DNA of 64,000 nt from Spisula solida (GCA_947247005.1 OX365948.1:8618001-8682000); one strand, 5' to 3'. Counted from the first letter of the stretch, positions 10,846-24,877 are shown. Numbers and translations are program-made. Notes: generated from the letters alone by a model not told the origin.

Positions 10846-13800
10846 ATTCATTGAAACTTCACGCGTGTATTACAATATGATAGGTGGATGAATGAATAAA
10901 CATTTTCCTTCAACTCCTACAAAATGTTAAGACTTTGCATGAATGAAAACGATGGGTGATTAATAGTGACATACATAAAATAATGATTTGACTGGATGTC
11001 TTAATTTCTCGTGTATCAGACTTCGTAAAAGCATAACCTTCGGATTACAAATTGGATTACACTGGATCTTAATTTTCTTCAATAGGTACATCTCGGTAAT
11101 TACTTTTGACTGACAACCAAGTTTTCGTGTTTTAGATAGATGTGCAGATACAAATCTTGACGTGAACACATCGTCTTTAATATCCTAACAATTTGGGGAA
11201 TTGGGTGGAGACGGGATCAACAGATTGCTTTACTGAAATGAAACAGCATTTTTCTGATTTATTTTTGATAATATTGTGGCTTAACACATGATTTAACATT
11301 TAACACGACAGGAGTAATAAAAGAATTTGATTTCAATGGGAGGTAAATGAAGGACTTTATAGACTGTACGTATGGTCATCTCAGCACATTAAAACCACTG
11401 TAACAATTTAATTGATTTGTCAAATTTCCGCCTGACTTGTAATGGGGATGACGTTTAAAAACTAACATTTAAATTAATGAATAGAATATTATAACCTTCG
11501 GGGATTTTCTGTAGCTAGAGAGCGGTTAAGATTTATTTTCACTAAGAAGACAACAGCAAACACAGTCGGTGAACGTAGTTTTGCCTAGATTCAAAGTACA
11601 TATACAAAACATTGTATTCCTTCTTGCTACAAATACGATAAGAAGTTAATCAAACAATTGGGATTTTTTATAAAAACATCTCCCCGGCTTCCCCCTAAGG
11701 GTCATTATTCTGCCAAACACAATTCAACCAATAAATGTTGACAGCATGCATAACTAAAATTGGTTTAGAGTACCGAAGCAGACACACGGACAGGCGATAT
11801 AGTTGGATTTCATTGTTGAGTTCTACCGAGTTACTTGATATGACAATATCAGTTGGAAGAGCAACAAGTTTTCATAACGAGAAATTAAATCAGATGAAAA
11901 CAAATCAACATTCGGTAAACAATGTGAAATATATTTATTTATAAATAAATGTACCCCCTTAGACTAAACAACGCAAACGTACGAGTGAATAAATCACATA
12001 CCACGAATATAAGTCACAATGACAATCACACAAATGAACATAACACATGTAATTTGACAGCCACAATGTCCATCCTTTGGTTAGCCGCTACCTAGTTACA
12101 CAAGTGCTACCCTATGATTGGTTCCAGTTAGTTACTAAGGCAATGGGTGACCAGTCGGGGAGGTTAATTGCTTAGAAAGACAGAAAATGACATAAAACGG
12201 TCCTTTAAATAGAGACGACACTTTGATACACAAATACTTCACTAGCATTAGTCATGCGTTTCTTTGGGTATCGTTTCAGACTTTGGTTTGTTGACATCGA
12301 CATTGCTTTCATATCAGACATGCAATTCAATTTTAAATAATCGTTCGGGATAATATTTCAGAAGATCGATCAATTAGGTTGAACAATACGTTTTTATGGT
12401 AACCTGATACATCATGACCCAGTTGAACAAAATATATAATAAGCAGATCTTCTTTTTGCAGTAATTTATTTCCCGTCTTTATTGGATTATTATATTTATA
12501 AATTATTTATTTGAATGATTTTAAATGAAATCATATCCCGCTATTTTGAGAATAATTATATATAATAATATATTACATTTTATTAGTGCTAGAGTTATAC
12601 ATAATAACTTTAAAATTAAAAATATAACGACAGGGAAATTATATAGTTATCAATAAACAACATTGCCGTTAACACGCCCAGATAAAACGCAAGTCATCCC
12701 TGATACTAGTATTTCACTGAACACCTGACTTAAAAATCGATTTTTGATTCAAACAAAACGAAAAAGAATAGTCACTACATTTCCTGGTTAAGTTATCAGG
12801 AAATGGTAGAAATATGATATCAAATCGAAATTAGGAATCGTCTGGAGTTGGAGTACCTAGTGACATAAAATGGTTCCAGGACGAATAACTAGATCAGATA
12901 CGGTAACTAAAGAGTTGATTCACTCACAAAGACATATAAAGCTAGTTTAACAAAAGCTCGACGGACAATGTTACCACATTATTATTTCTTTTACAGAAGT
13001 GAGTGGAAACGACTGGATATTTACTTTAATAGATAAATTTATCTGAAAATGCATGATGACCACCAGCCCAATATGTGTGTAGCAGTGTGTTATAGTTGAA
13101 GAGTAGATTAGTACAGGTAGACAATTAATTCCAGATAAACTGGCAAGGACAACTAGTCGGTGTATATCTATACACGTAAAGCTGCGTATATATCCTAGAG
13201 AAAACAAACGGAACGAGAGAAATCAACTCTTGAGACAGACGTGACGTGTTTCCAGGGCACTGTGTCTTGGTCGCTACATCGATTTAAAAACGGACAATAA
13301 TTAATATAACACCATATCATTTGGAAGAAATATAAACAATTGCATGCATAGGATTTCGACTTGAACGTCTCCCGAATTTATTTCGAAAGCAAGATTAGTG
13401 TTCCATGATAACCCTATTCCACCCATCTGTGTCGCATCAAAATGATTCAAACATACCTAAAGTAGACTTCGTATTGAATGTGGAAAGGTCGATATTATAT
13501 CTAACTTTCCTGGGCCGTTGACTGAGTTTGTATTTTGGGTCCTACCAACACTATGTCAAGTCTAACGGAGACTCCAGAGACATTTTGTATCCCATTGTTC
13601 GCATTTATTAACATGAACCAATATATTTATGACGAATCAGATCAAAGCGATTTATCCAATAATCACTATGATAATATCACCGTCACCATATTTTTTTGTA
13701 ATGTGCTTAAAATTAACTATTCGGCAGGACACAAGGACGCATACATTGTTAATTACATATATTACCTTAGCCCTCTAGTCATGTTTCATTATACCAATGC

Positions 13801-13970
13801 ATACATCGATAATTACTACAACCGTAACATTTAAGAAACAGCGATTTCACTGGGCACGCAAACGAAGAGCCTCCGTATGTGGCAAAACCAAAGTTGTTCA
13901 AATAGTGTTGGCACGATATAGTTCCCTTGCCTGTCACTAGACATAAAAATCGGTAGTTCCTGACCTATTG
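10846..13970. other. Unannotated AT-rich intronic sequence
   Basis: No recognisable gene or bounded element. A very AT-rich patch lies at about 12480-12650. The 99-codon plus-strand frame at 13535-13834 is Asn/Tyr/Ile-rich and looks like chance. Confidence 0.45.
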
Positions 13971-13982
13971 CCCCCCCCCCCC
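13971..13982 (+). repeat. Poly(C) tract, 12 bases
   Basis: An uninterrupted C run on the plus strand. It lies inside a 99-codon minus-strand frame (13831-14130), where it encodes glycines. Confidence 0.9.
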
Positions 13983-14939
13983 TTGTAAGGATAATATATT
14001 TTAAGTTTTCGTAAGACTTAACATAATGTTGGTAGGACTTTAAATCCAAAACCACAAAATCTGTCATCGACTCAGCAAAGCCAGAAATAATCGACCGGTG
14101 TTCCACATCCAATACGTTCTCTATAAACATCGTACAATTAATGAATTCCTCTAGGATATTTTAGATACTTTCCTTTACGAAACACTTAAACATAACGATC
14201 GTTATCTGATCGTTCTTATTTATTGCAGGTATAATAACCGTAATTAAATGAAATAGAATATTTACTAAATATATGGCTAGCTTATGTTAACAAATGCCGG
14301 CACTGTATTTGATTAATCGCAATATTCGTCCCATCCATATTTTTTATACCATAATGCCTATAACTAGACACATGTGGCAATAGATCGTCTATATGAGTAT
14401 CAGAGGCATTCATTATTTCATTAAACAAGTCGTAGACTTCTATAATCGATATTAGGTTGCCTAATTATGTTTTGTAAAGAAATTATGTCCCAAGAAAAGA
14501 TGCTAAGCGCATGATTAAACATATTCGGCGTGATTATGTTACGTTAGACGATTATACTGACCTCTAACATAACGTTAGGTGTAAGTGTTTGTGTTACTTT
14601 ATACCTTTGAAAGCAGTTTTAAACTAAAGTAGACGTTTTTCAGCCGCTCCAATTTACGTTTGAAAACGACAATTGCTTACCTCAAGAATTATTAGAATAG
14701 TTAAAACCCCAAACGAACACGATATAATAAGCTAAAAAGAGATCGGGTACAGACGAACACGACTACATTTACTAGAAAACATAAAATATCAAACTAATAA
14801 TCGTTTGTGATGCCACAATAGCCAATAAATTGAGTTGATCTTCGTGATAAGCATTTAAAATACGTCGTGCTGTTTTTAAATTAGAGCTACTCTTATTTTA
14901 GGACCAGACAATTTACCATGGGGGACACTTGCTTACTTT

Positions 14940-15100
14940 ATGTGCTTATTCTTACCCGACTGTATCAGACACCTGACAGGGATGGCTCACAAAACACCCT
15001 TATCGTACGCGCCCCCTACCGGGATTTAAACCATCGATCCCCGCACCAAAATGGGATGCATTTACCACACGAGTAGTGGAGATAGTAGGTAAATATATTA
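14940..15100 (-). repeat. tRNA-derived SINE fragment
   Basis: The minus strand has a box A-like CTCGTGTGGTAAATGCATC and a good box B in ATGGTTTAAATCCCGG with normal tRNA spacing. A body follows with TAGGGGGCGCG and GTGAGCCATCCCTGTCAG. The same GGGGCAGGGAT/TCCCG/AGGGGG layout recurs at 39780-39900, pointing to one SINE family. Confidence 0.65.
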
Positions 15101-18100
15101 TGCTCAAGGCAAGCAGCTGGCTCACTTATCAAATGGAAAACTCTCATTACGCTATTGATGTCAATGGATAGACTACATCTAATATATAATGACAATACCA
15201 ATGGAGCTTCAATGTATCAAATAGACAAGACAACAAACAGAAGTATAATATTTCCATATCTAAATATCACGATTATTAAGTAATACTTTTACCAGTTTAC
15301 TGATTTCTTCAAAAGGTGCATTAGCTATTTTAGCGGAAAGATTAAGCTTACACATTACTGATTACTACAACGCAGCAAAAAACCAAGATTTATATGTATG
15401 AACACACCTTTGAAGTCACCTACAATCGTGCTTTAAAAGCCGTAAGTCAAGACGCGTTAATTCGCGACTTCGTGTAATGTGACAGAAGTCAAAGTGTCGT
15501 CTTTAAGCGCTGCGATTATATGAAGCAGAATATAAATAAATTGTTACACTGCTAACATTTCAATCTATTTAATGATAACATGTGTAAGGTTGCACTGGTG
15601 TTACTTATCAATATCACCATCATGGAGAATAGGAGAGAGAAGAACGATTCAAAGGTCCAAAAGCTGGTATTCATATTAGTGTTGCCGATGAATGAATTAT
15701 TGATAATTATGCAATAGATGCATCGTTTGTAACTGTCTTTTGAACTTTGAATGTAAATGTATTTACAATGACTTCTTGAGTATCTCAGCTTTTACAGGAC
15801 AGAACAACTGTACTTTTATGTTAGTAAAAGTGAACTACTGTTATACTTTGAGAGTTGTTATGAGCGCTGATTTCCAAGCATATGCTCCCAGCATTTGAAT
15901 ACCAACTAATTACAAAATTGCGGTTTATGAGGAGCCGTAAGGGTGATGTTACCAGATGCCCGTCAAAGGCAAAACATGGGCAGTGGATGATCTTACTTCT
16001 GACCTCCTCACTGTTTTAGCAGCAAAGCATGAAAACATTTAAACATAATACTAGTAAGGAACATGTACGATTACGTGAAGTTACCGGTTAACAATACATA
16101 CAATGTCAACAACACACATTCCCACATTTGTGACGTACATTCAAGTCACTTCAGTAAGATATGTTTCTAACCAGGGACATACACGCAGACTTAATTTATT
16201 CCAATTTGTGCAATTTCCTCATTTTTCCTGCAGACAGTGTCTAGTATATACGTATAAGCCTTCTTGTTAACTAACTTAGACCGCACCACAAGACCAAGGA
16301 TTGTCATGCGTGGGTTTCGAGAATAAGATGGCCGCAAGGGGTGTGTATTTGTAATATATCCAAATAAACAAGATGGACAAGCGGGTCATTGGTTACTGAC
16401 ATCTCCCATATAGGGATATGGAGAGTCAAAATGTAACATTATGGCGGATTCTCAGTTTTGTCCAACGACTCTTTAGAAACTATGGGTTGTGTTTTCTTTC
16501 ATTTGACCTAGTATTTGACACCACATGATCAAGTTTATCAATCGTCCATTGTTTATCCATCGCCATATCATTGAGGCAATTAATCTGATCAAGTTACAGG
16601 AAGCTTGGAGCAAAATAGCAAAAGTAAACCATCTTTTTGATTGTTGAAACACATTATTACAGGACACAATCTCATTACTGAGTCTATGCTCTTGCTCTTT
16701 ATAAGCATACACAATTCCGTTACAAATGTGCATACTTTCTTTACAACCCTCATCGTTTGTCTTTTCCATGTTGGTCAAGTCTCGTAAACGTTTAAAACAA
16801 ATCTACATTTAAAGCAGTCAAATCGTACTCTTTCGAAGATGGGGTGACCACAGCGAACATATTCGTGTTATGTTGTAATTTAGTTAAATACAGTCACTGA
16901 TACTCATTGTGTCGGCTAATAAATATCGAATGGGTTCCAGTTCCCACCAAGACGACAGAATGAGAACAAACCCACTATACAGGTGTAACATTCAACAAAC
17001 AACTTACATCGGGTGCAATCTTGTAACTTATATCTCTCACAAGTAGGTATAGTAAGTATACAACATCAATACCCACACATTGCCGCTGACTTGATGTTAC
17101 CTTTGAATACTCTTCAATCCGACACTGAATCATCGGCAGATATATAACACACGACCCCTAGACGTGACCCCAACAATTTATACACCACTACATCAAACAT
17201 GACAATGTGAATTGTGTGCGACAAAAATGTTAAATCGTTTGAGCCCGAAAATGAAGAATTAAGTTGGCCGAGAGCTTGAATAAAAACTATGAATAAGGAT
17301 AACTTTATAAACTCGTATTTGATATCAATAGAAAACCTAAGTTTGCTTAACTTCCCTTAATGTATATTTGACATTGTTATAAAGTCGGGACATGTTGTCA
17401 TGGAAACCCTGAAGTGGCATTACTATTATTCTGACACAAACCCACAGCGAAATTGTTAATGTACTTTATCACATAACTATCGTTAGTGACAAAAAAACTA
17501 CAAAAAGCTAATGCATGCAGCCTTTGATAAGTTTCAAACAGTGGGTTTACTCTAGTGATTTTCAATTTATTTCACCAACAAAAGCATGTCCCCCGTGATT
17601 TGCATGTGACAATCTAACAATACCTGAACATATAATAGCTGTATGACTGTGGACACGTAGCCGACTACGTAAAGCCTAGACAACATGATACGGATGAAGA
17701 TATATAGAAACATAAAAACATAAAACACGTAACTTTCCATGTAATATCATATAAGCACTAAACAGGTATTTACTTAACAACACTGGTGTGCGATTATATA
17801 CCGTTTAACTGCAATGGTTTAGCACCTTGAAGATAACTATATTTGAACCACCAGGGTATGCGAGTATGCCGCTTACGGTAATTATTGACAACATCGTAAT
17901 GGAAAACATTAGGTCTATCATCTGATGCATGCTCGATGTTTGGCGACGAATAACAATTTTGCAAGAGGCTAGTTTTGTGAATTTTATAACTAACGTGTGA
18001 CGTCAATGATTAATGACGTGTTCTTTATGTGATTAACGTCAGCATCATAGACTACCAGTCATTTAAAAGTTTACTCAACTCTAGAGAACACCGGGTTTAA

Positions 18101-18520
18101 TTTCCTTCGGAAAGTTGATTAAATTAAATAAAACCCAGCACCTAGTTAACAGATTAAATTGACTCCGACAATGGTATGTGGTGAACGACACTATACCCTA
18201 CAGCTTCTTACTAACGTTTGATAAGTTGTCGAGTGACACCAATGTAGTGTTCTGTCACCTTAATCTAGGACACCTCATCCTTTGATGTGCTACAGTGTCG
18301 GCACTTACAACATCATCAGATTTCCTACCTGAGATCACACTGAGTTGCCGAAATGATAAATTAGTGGTTAAGTGGCCATTATACATTTTGAATTAGGACA
18401 TAATACCACATGTTGCAGATATTTATTCAACCATTAATTCCATTTAACTAGTTAAACTAGACGTACGAGGTTGTTTATTGCAAACAATACCCACCAATAG
18501 CCATGTCTGGTTACACCAAA
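15101..18520. other. Unannotated intronic sequence
   Basis: No coding region recognised. The 101-codon minus-strand frame at 16473-16778 has no domain I can name and no clear exon borders. Composition is the same as the surrounding intron. Confidence 0.45.
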
Positions 18521-18730
18521 TTAGATCTTTATTGTATAAAATATTTCTCCCCGAAGCCCAAGGCTCAAGTCAGACTCCTCTGAGTTGTAACCTAGAATAG
18601 ACATTTGACAAAACGCCCTCCGCCGAGGGGTTAGTAGGTCGCTGGTTTTAACTATAGAACACTTGTACCAAGTGTTGGTACCCTGTAATAAGGCAACAAT
18701 GTGCCTTGCTCCATATGTAACCGACACCTT
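18521..18730. repeat. Possible degraded SINE-like patch
   Basis: GC-richer than its surroundings, with CCCTCCGCCGAGGGGTTAG and GGTCGCTGGTTTTAACT, the latter loosely like a box B. It contains an ACACTTGTACCAAGTGTTGG short palindrome. The assignment is weak; the 68-codon minus-strand frame across it is not claimed. Confidence 0.25.
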
Positions 18731-20640
18731 ACAGCAAACCAGCTGATGTATAGGGTATATGGTAATAAATAGTCGTGTCGGGACCCGTCGTCTAGACGAA
18801 ACGTTTGCCTAGTTAAACATTGCACATGCTCCTCTACCTAATTCACTACTACAGGGAGCTATAATCAGCGTGTATCAATTTTCTACGCTCTAATTTTGTA
18901 ACATAACCCTTTTATTCTCTGCATCGTTTGTAAAGATTACGGTGCATACACTCTCTATCAAAAACAACATCTCTCTTTTAGTGCGACAGACCTCTATCAA
19001 ATAGAAACCGAAACCACCTTTTTTATGAAAGATTATTTAAACATACAAATAAATACGTCCGCAAGACATTTAAAATCCTTAAGTAAAGTTCATTATGAAT
19101 TACTTGCTATTTAATTCGATGTGGATATTGGATAGATGAAAGGAAAAGTCACATTCCTCAAACATTCTAATGCCCATTCCAGCCTATTTCATGTATCAAG
19201 CATCTTTTTCAAAGCAACGTAAAAGTAGAGTATTTAAAAAATAATGTGCCACTTATTCATTTATTTAGATACGGTCAACTTAGGCAACATTGATGTTCTT
19301 TATAACGGAATATTCATTTAACTACATAATGCCCAAAGGGGGTAAATGTATGCACAATAGAACAATATAAATCTGATGAATGTATTCCAATGTCCCAGTA
19401 TGATGGCAGCAAGGTTTTGTGTACACCGTGTCCGGTTGTGACCAATTGCTTCTTTAAATAAAACAATCCAACAACGATACAATTACAAACTTGTTTTCAA
19501 ATAATCATAATCTGAACTACCATCTTAATTATTATCACAGACATATTCTTGGAGACCAAACTATGGAGAGCTGCTAGCAACCTACACAAGACGGTGCAGT
19601 CCATCACAACATCCCAACTGAAGATGTTAATGGCCGTAAAAGATGGAAGTCACAAGAATTAGTTAATATTATGCCAAACAAATTCACCTTTCGTATAGAA
19701 CGAATTTCTTACCCAATATCAGTATTATATACACAAATGAGCGAATGTTGGGGTAGTGACTCCCTTGTACAGTTGTCAACATGCCATTCCATGCACTTGC
19801 AAGAAGATTTTGTAATAAAAATAAGTTTTTTAAACTTGTCAAACTAACGATTCAGCATAACGGCAACATGCAACTAGATATCCAAGAACATTGCGCATCG
19901 ATAAAGCAGAACTAAACGTCTTAAACAATTAGGTAAAGAAATGACATAAGGTTAGCCCTATGGAATGAGATAGCGATCTTGTAACACTATAAGATTATGT
20001 GTGTTGGTGGTATTTACTATTTCAATAGTTTGACTACACCATGCGTAATTGTTTGCCCTTTGACTGCAGTGAAGGCTAGAATACACGAATTCATAGACAA
20101 ACAATTAACCATCCCCCAGTTGCCCATGTTTCATGCCAATCCGACCTTCAGTTTGTGTGGTTAAAGATAAAATAACCTATCGATTGAGTGAAGTTGCTTC
20201 CATTTTTGAAATTATGAATCTATGAATATGATGGAAAACTTGCAAGGGGTACGTAGCACCATAAATGTTGTAAATTTATTTTAAAAAATGAAATCAGTCA
20301 AATTCTAAACCAGATATTAGGTTTTTGAAAATCATGAAAAGAACAAAACTCAACTCGCCTTTTACGAAATTGTAAATGTGAATCTAGACATTGAATTGTA
20401 ATGGCCTGATAGTCGTATAACTACGCGTATAACAAGCAATGATATCGTTGATTATATTAGTGTATAGTTAGTACCTAGTTACTAATAGCGTGTATTCTAT
20501 ATTTGGACATGAAATAGATTAATAAGTCATCCAGTAAACAGGATGGGTGTGAAAACAGACAAAGTATCTGATGACTGGAACGGACAATTTGTCGTTAAAT
20601 ATTTGAAACCATATACATATTGCAGACAAACAATATCATG
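18731..20640. other. Unannotated intronic sequence
   Basis: No feature recognised on either strand beyond AT-rich intronic sequence. Confidence 0.45.
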
Positions 20641-20664
20641 GTAACACAACATATGTTTGTATTA

Positions 20665-20945
20665 AGATAAGGGAGGTTAAAGGCATTCATATTTAAAGGC
20701 CTATAACATAATATACTTTTTACTTGTTTCATGGTAATGTCCCTTTAAAGTGTCAGCCAATTTTTGATATGTGCGACCCGTTTTGTCTTTGTTTATGCAT
20801 TTTCCGCTTCCATTTGTTAGTAATTACCTGGCAGGTAGAAAAAGGGTAAACATTTGTAAATGGCGAATAAAACGAGCATTCGAACCAACGGCCCGTCTAG
20901 ATTAAAGGTCTAGTGCACTTATTTGAGTATGTCTGGTATGACTGA
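20665..20945 (-). repeat. Mollusc-type dispersed repeat with tRNA-like head
   Basis: The minus strand of 20880-20945 reads CTAGACCTTTAATCTAG, a 5-bp anticodon-like stem with a 7-base loop, followed by CCGTTGGTTCGAATGC with a good box B (GGTTCGAATGC). Base 33 of the loop is C rather than T, so it is not a functional tRNA. The adjoining stretch near 20685-20760 (TTTAAAGGCC..., GTCCCTTTAAAGTG) resembles short dispersed repeats common in mollusc genomes. Whether these are one unit is not certain. Confidence 0.45.
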
Positions 20946-21279
20946 ATCGTATATGAAGAAGGCTTTCTGATACTTTCCGCGAAAATCACATTTGAACAAT
21001 ACCATGACTACATTGACTAATTACATATAAAACACATATATACTGGTCCGTAATTACATCTACAGTGTTATAAATAATTAACTGGAATCACAGCACGGTA
21101 AGAAATGACCCCAATAGTCAAATTGCCTTGTCAATCAATCATAGCTGTGGATCAATATACGCTTGGCCTTCCTCGATATCAATACAAATATTAATACAAT
21201 CAGACCGCCTCGGATGACCAATTCTATTCAGCAGTACACGCTTAAAGGACAATAATGACCCAAAACATCCTGTGAAAAT

Positions 21280-21303
21280 GTTGTTGTTGTTGTTGCTGCT
21301 GGT
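21280..21303 (+). repeat. (TTG)n microsatellite
   Basis: TTG repeats grading into CTG. Short simple repeat of no evident function. Confidence 0.85.
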
Positions 21304-21414
21304 GTTAGCCTCCTAGTCTACTGACAGTATTATTGTCGGTGTTACTCAGTGTTACATTTTTGTGGACAACTGGACCATTGATAGTAATCCGTACGAAAGG
21401 ACCACTGTAATGTT

Positions 21415-21430
21415 AGAGAGAGAGAGAGAG
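21415..21430 (+). repeat. (AG)8 microsatellite
   Basis: Eight uninterrupted AG units. Confidence 0.85.
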
Positions 21431-21944
21431 TAATCAAATCAAATAACTCATCAATGTCCCCTTATTGTAGAACCAGTCATCTGCTGTAGACCCTCATATT
21501 TGATGTATCCCTTCACCGGCTGTCTGAAACAGGCAAGTCTGATTCTCTAAGCACAACCCGGAATAATACATTTACGTTAAAGAAGAAATCAACTTTTCCA
21601 TTTGCGTCCAACTTTAATTTCAAATGGTTTTCTTGGAGACTATTCTTAAAATTGAACACGAAAAAAGAGCCAGTTTATGAGAAATTCAGCTTATTATTCA
21701 AACAGACGCTGTGTATTATACAGATATCGGTTGAATGAAATGTGAATATTGATTGTTGCAATACACATGTAGGATGGATAGAAGTATCGCGCTGTTATCT
21801 CATCCAATATTTGAACAATTACAGAATGTGTTAACAATGTTGTTACTGTATTATATTTTAGTTCAACAAGTGTCATCAGCTTGACTGTAATCTATCTGGA
21901 ATACATTCAATGTTCAGTAAAAAAATTAACATTGTCCATAAAAA

Positions 21945-22160
21945 GATACTAAAAATCGGAGAGGGGAGGGAGGCAGCACATAACTTAAATAGCCGAGTAT
22001 AGAAAACATAAACACAACACAGACCATAAATACACGGCCCAATGCCCAACATACAACTGAATGAGAAAAGGTACTTAACCACTGAAAGTCCAAATTTTAA
22101 CTGTCAAAAGGTCGAAAGTCCAAGTCCTAACTCTTAAAAAGCTGAAAGACCTCATGAATG
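21945..22160 (-). repeat. Family X dispersed repeat copy
   Basis: On the minus strand: GGTCTTTCAGCTTTTTAAGA..., TTTTCTCATTCAGTTGTATG, TTGGGCATTGGGCCGTG, CTCGGCTATTTAAGTTATG, TGCTGCCTCCC..., CTCTCCGATTTTTAGTATC. It helps define the family 3' end (CCGATTTTTATTATC-like). It is followed about 35 bp later by the 25-bp minisatellite. Confidence 0.75.
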
Positions 22161-22193
22161 CTTAAGAAAAGTTAACATATAGTCAGAAGGCAT

Positions 22194-22503
22194 CGCCGGG
22201 TACCATGTATCTTTTGAGAGTCGGGTACCATGTTCCGGTTGAGAGCCGGGTACCATGTATCGGTTGAGATCCGGGTACCATGTATCGTTTTAGAGCCGGG
22301 TACCATGTTCCGGTTGAGAGCCGGGTACCATATACCGGTTGAGATCCGGGTACATGTTCCGGTTGAGATCCGGGTACTATGTTCCGGTTGAGAGCCGGGT
22401 ACCATGTTCCGGTTGAGAGCCGGGTACATATATCGGTTGAGAGCCGGGTACCATATATCGGTTGAGAGCCGGGTACCATGTATCGGTTAAGAGCCGGTAC
22501 CAT
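22194..22503 (+). repeat. Minisatellite, 25-bp unit x about 12
   Basis: Each unit carries GGGTACCATGTTCCGG and TTGAGAGCC, with variants ATGTATCGG and ATATACCGG. A GGTACC palindrome occurs in most units. Two overlapping minus-strand frames of 85 and 116 codons arise only from the repeat. One unit near 22350 and one near 22425 have lost bases, which breaks the period. Confidence 0.93.
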
Positions 22504-24225
22504 GTGGCAGTTCCACGATGAACAAATAAACAACGAAGGGAATTACCTATGTGTCACACAGTACAATAATACGCAGATAACCAGGCCACATTTCCTCCTA
22601 ACTGAATATTCTTTGCTCCAAAAAGCCCCATTTAAAACCCAATGAAGTCAGATATCGGACAATACATGTGATGATATTATTACTAAGACATTGGAACCTG
22701 TCACTGATATTGATTACGTTAGAGTAGAAGATTTATCCAATAGTCGAGAATAATGATTTATTAATATGAAGTGTTGAAACCATGCCAGGCGAGATATATA
22801 TCAACTCTCTTAACTGATCTGATCTTACACGACCTTTGACATATTGCAATGTGTTTTGACATAATTATTCATAAAATAACGTTCAGTGCAGTTATAAAGG
22901 TTGAAGCTAGAGTAGAAGAAATCACAATGAGTTGTCAAAAAGAGGGTTCTATTTGTCTCTACGTGCGCTTTTCATACATGGTGTCGTCTTTCAAACTTGT
23001 CGACTGACTTGTGCCAAACGTTGCTGTGGTTGCTGTTAAAGTTTTGAAAACACGCATTTTGACTTAAATGTATTATACCAAATTTTAAACTTACAAACAA
23101 TGCGGGAGTACGCAAACAGCAATCGATGTATAGTGAATATATCCCGTTCAATATGTCATATGGCCTATGATGTCCAACTATTCCTCAAACATCGTAAGTG
23201 GAATACTTAAATAAAAAATGTGCAACTTATATTTCTCGCAAATTGAAGAAAAGCCTTTCACGTTTTCCTAGAGATTAGCTACGTATTCCAATATATATAT
23301 ATAGTACTTGAAAACTATGTCAAAACTTTCTAATCTTGACGTTCTTGGTTTTTCTAGATTTTAAGATTTGATGAGTTTTCTATCAACATAATCATGTATA
23401 ATGTATTTCGTATACGGGCAAAAGAGATGTAGACTGTAATTTTATTTCAGATGATACCGGCTATTCGAATAACGAGTTATCAAGGTCAGACTCCAAGTGG
23501 GTATAATTATTTATGAGCAGATATCACAACACCCGTATTAGACGCGTTCGTTGGGTGTCCCAATAAATAATTCAAGCTAAATAAACTAGCAGTAAGTGGG
23601 ACGGTAAAACTTGCTATGAGAGTATGCATCAGGAAACAGATAGGTTTGTGTTGCTTTCATCTGTCCGATATAAATCATGTAATCATTGAGCTAGTAATGG
23701 AACTAATACCAAACAAACCTGATTAACTGAGCTTAATGAATAATCATGAAACAATGTAGCATTATGGAACAGATTATCACTTAATTATTTTAGTAATATA
23801 CATTGTACTATCGTGAGCAAACCAATAGTCTGAACATACAAATAATTAATTTATGCTTTAGTAACACGTTATTGTAATAAAAATGTTATTATAAAGTGAA
23901 GTTTTGACGCACAGTCTGGCAAGTAGTTCCGAGCCATAAGTTGTTTCGAATCACTTTTGTACATGTATACATGTAGTTTAATACATTGCATTACACTTAC
24001 AGTGCCCATGAAATGAAACCCAGTACTGAAACACTTCTCCCAAACGTATGGTGGTGAAAATGTTTGTCCATGAGTAGAAATCTTAATCGTAGAGAACAAT
24101 CTGTAAAGTTGTTAAATCTATCTCTTCAACAAGTTTACTAGTATACCGAACTGTCCCTACCAACATATGCGTAAAACAACCTGGCGCGAGTCACATTATC
24201 AGACAATCATGGCAAAGGAACCACA
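22504..24225. other. Unannotated intronic sequence
   Basis: No gene or bounded element recognised. A short AT run lies near 23290-23303. Confidence 0.45.
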
Positions 24226-24874
24226 GGTGGCAGGGGATATACTGGGGTGAGGGGGGTCCCTGAAAATAACAAATATTTAGTGTAGAGCTTATTTATGGGC
24301 ACCAAAAATTAAATTGGTACTTTAAAGACTCAAATCTGTATTTATTTTGTAAAAAGAAGGTGTTTATTGTTTTGAAAAATCATAGAAACTAAATATAAGC
24401 TGGCTCTGAAGGATTTGCTACTCTTCAAAATGGAGGTTACCACCACTGGCGGAAGTGCAAATTTAGCGTCGTTAGAAACCGCGAAAAAGTTTGACAGCAA
24501 ATAGCAAAAAATCCACTTGTATGGGAGACACTTTTCTTGCTGAAATAACCTTGCTCAGGTATTGTATTTATGTAAAATTGAGCCAAATATAGGATTGCAT
24601 TGGCTTTAAAAATACTGTGTATGCTGTGAAATTGATCACTTTTGTATTTTTTTACTTAAAATTGGAGGGGTAGGGGGAAAAACAAAGGGCCATAACTCCT
24701 CAACCCAAGGATTCAGCCTTATATTTGGATGCTGTTTTCAAGGCATGCTGTCTAGGTCCTGAGACTGACAAAAAAAAGATTTTATTGTCTCATTGGCTGT
24801 TTTCAAGAAATAGGCTTGACTGTTCGCGGCCTGTCGGAACCCGAAAATTGTCAAATAGTATATCCCCTGCCACC
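24226..24874. mobile_element. 649-bp TIR element (non-autonomous DNA transposon)
   Basis: The left end GGTGGCAGGGGATATACT (24226-24243) is repeated in perfect inverse at the right end (24857-24874), 18 of 18 bases. It is flanked on both sides by ACA (24223-24225 and 24875-24877), a candidate 3-bp target duplication. The interior has a G-rich patch (24645-24675) and an AAAAAAAAG tract but no transposase. Superfamily not assigned. The small plus-strand frame at 24725-24916 runs across the right end and is not a gene. Confidence 0.8.
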
Positions 24875-24877
24875 ACA

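Noticed and set aside
22172..22533. Two repeat proteins on the minus strand
   Set aside because: Frames come from the 25-bp minisatellite. A 25-bp unit is not a multiple of three, so they cycle through frames.
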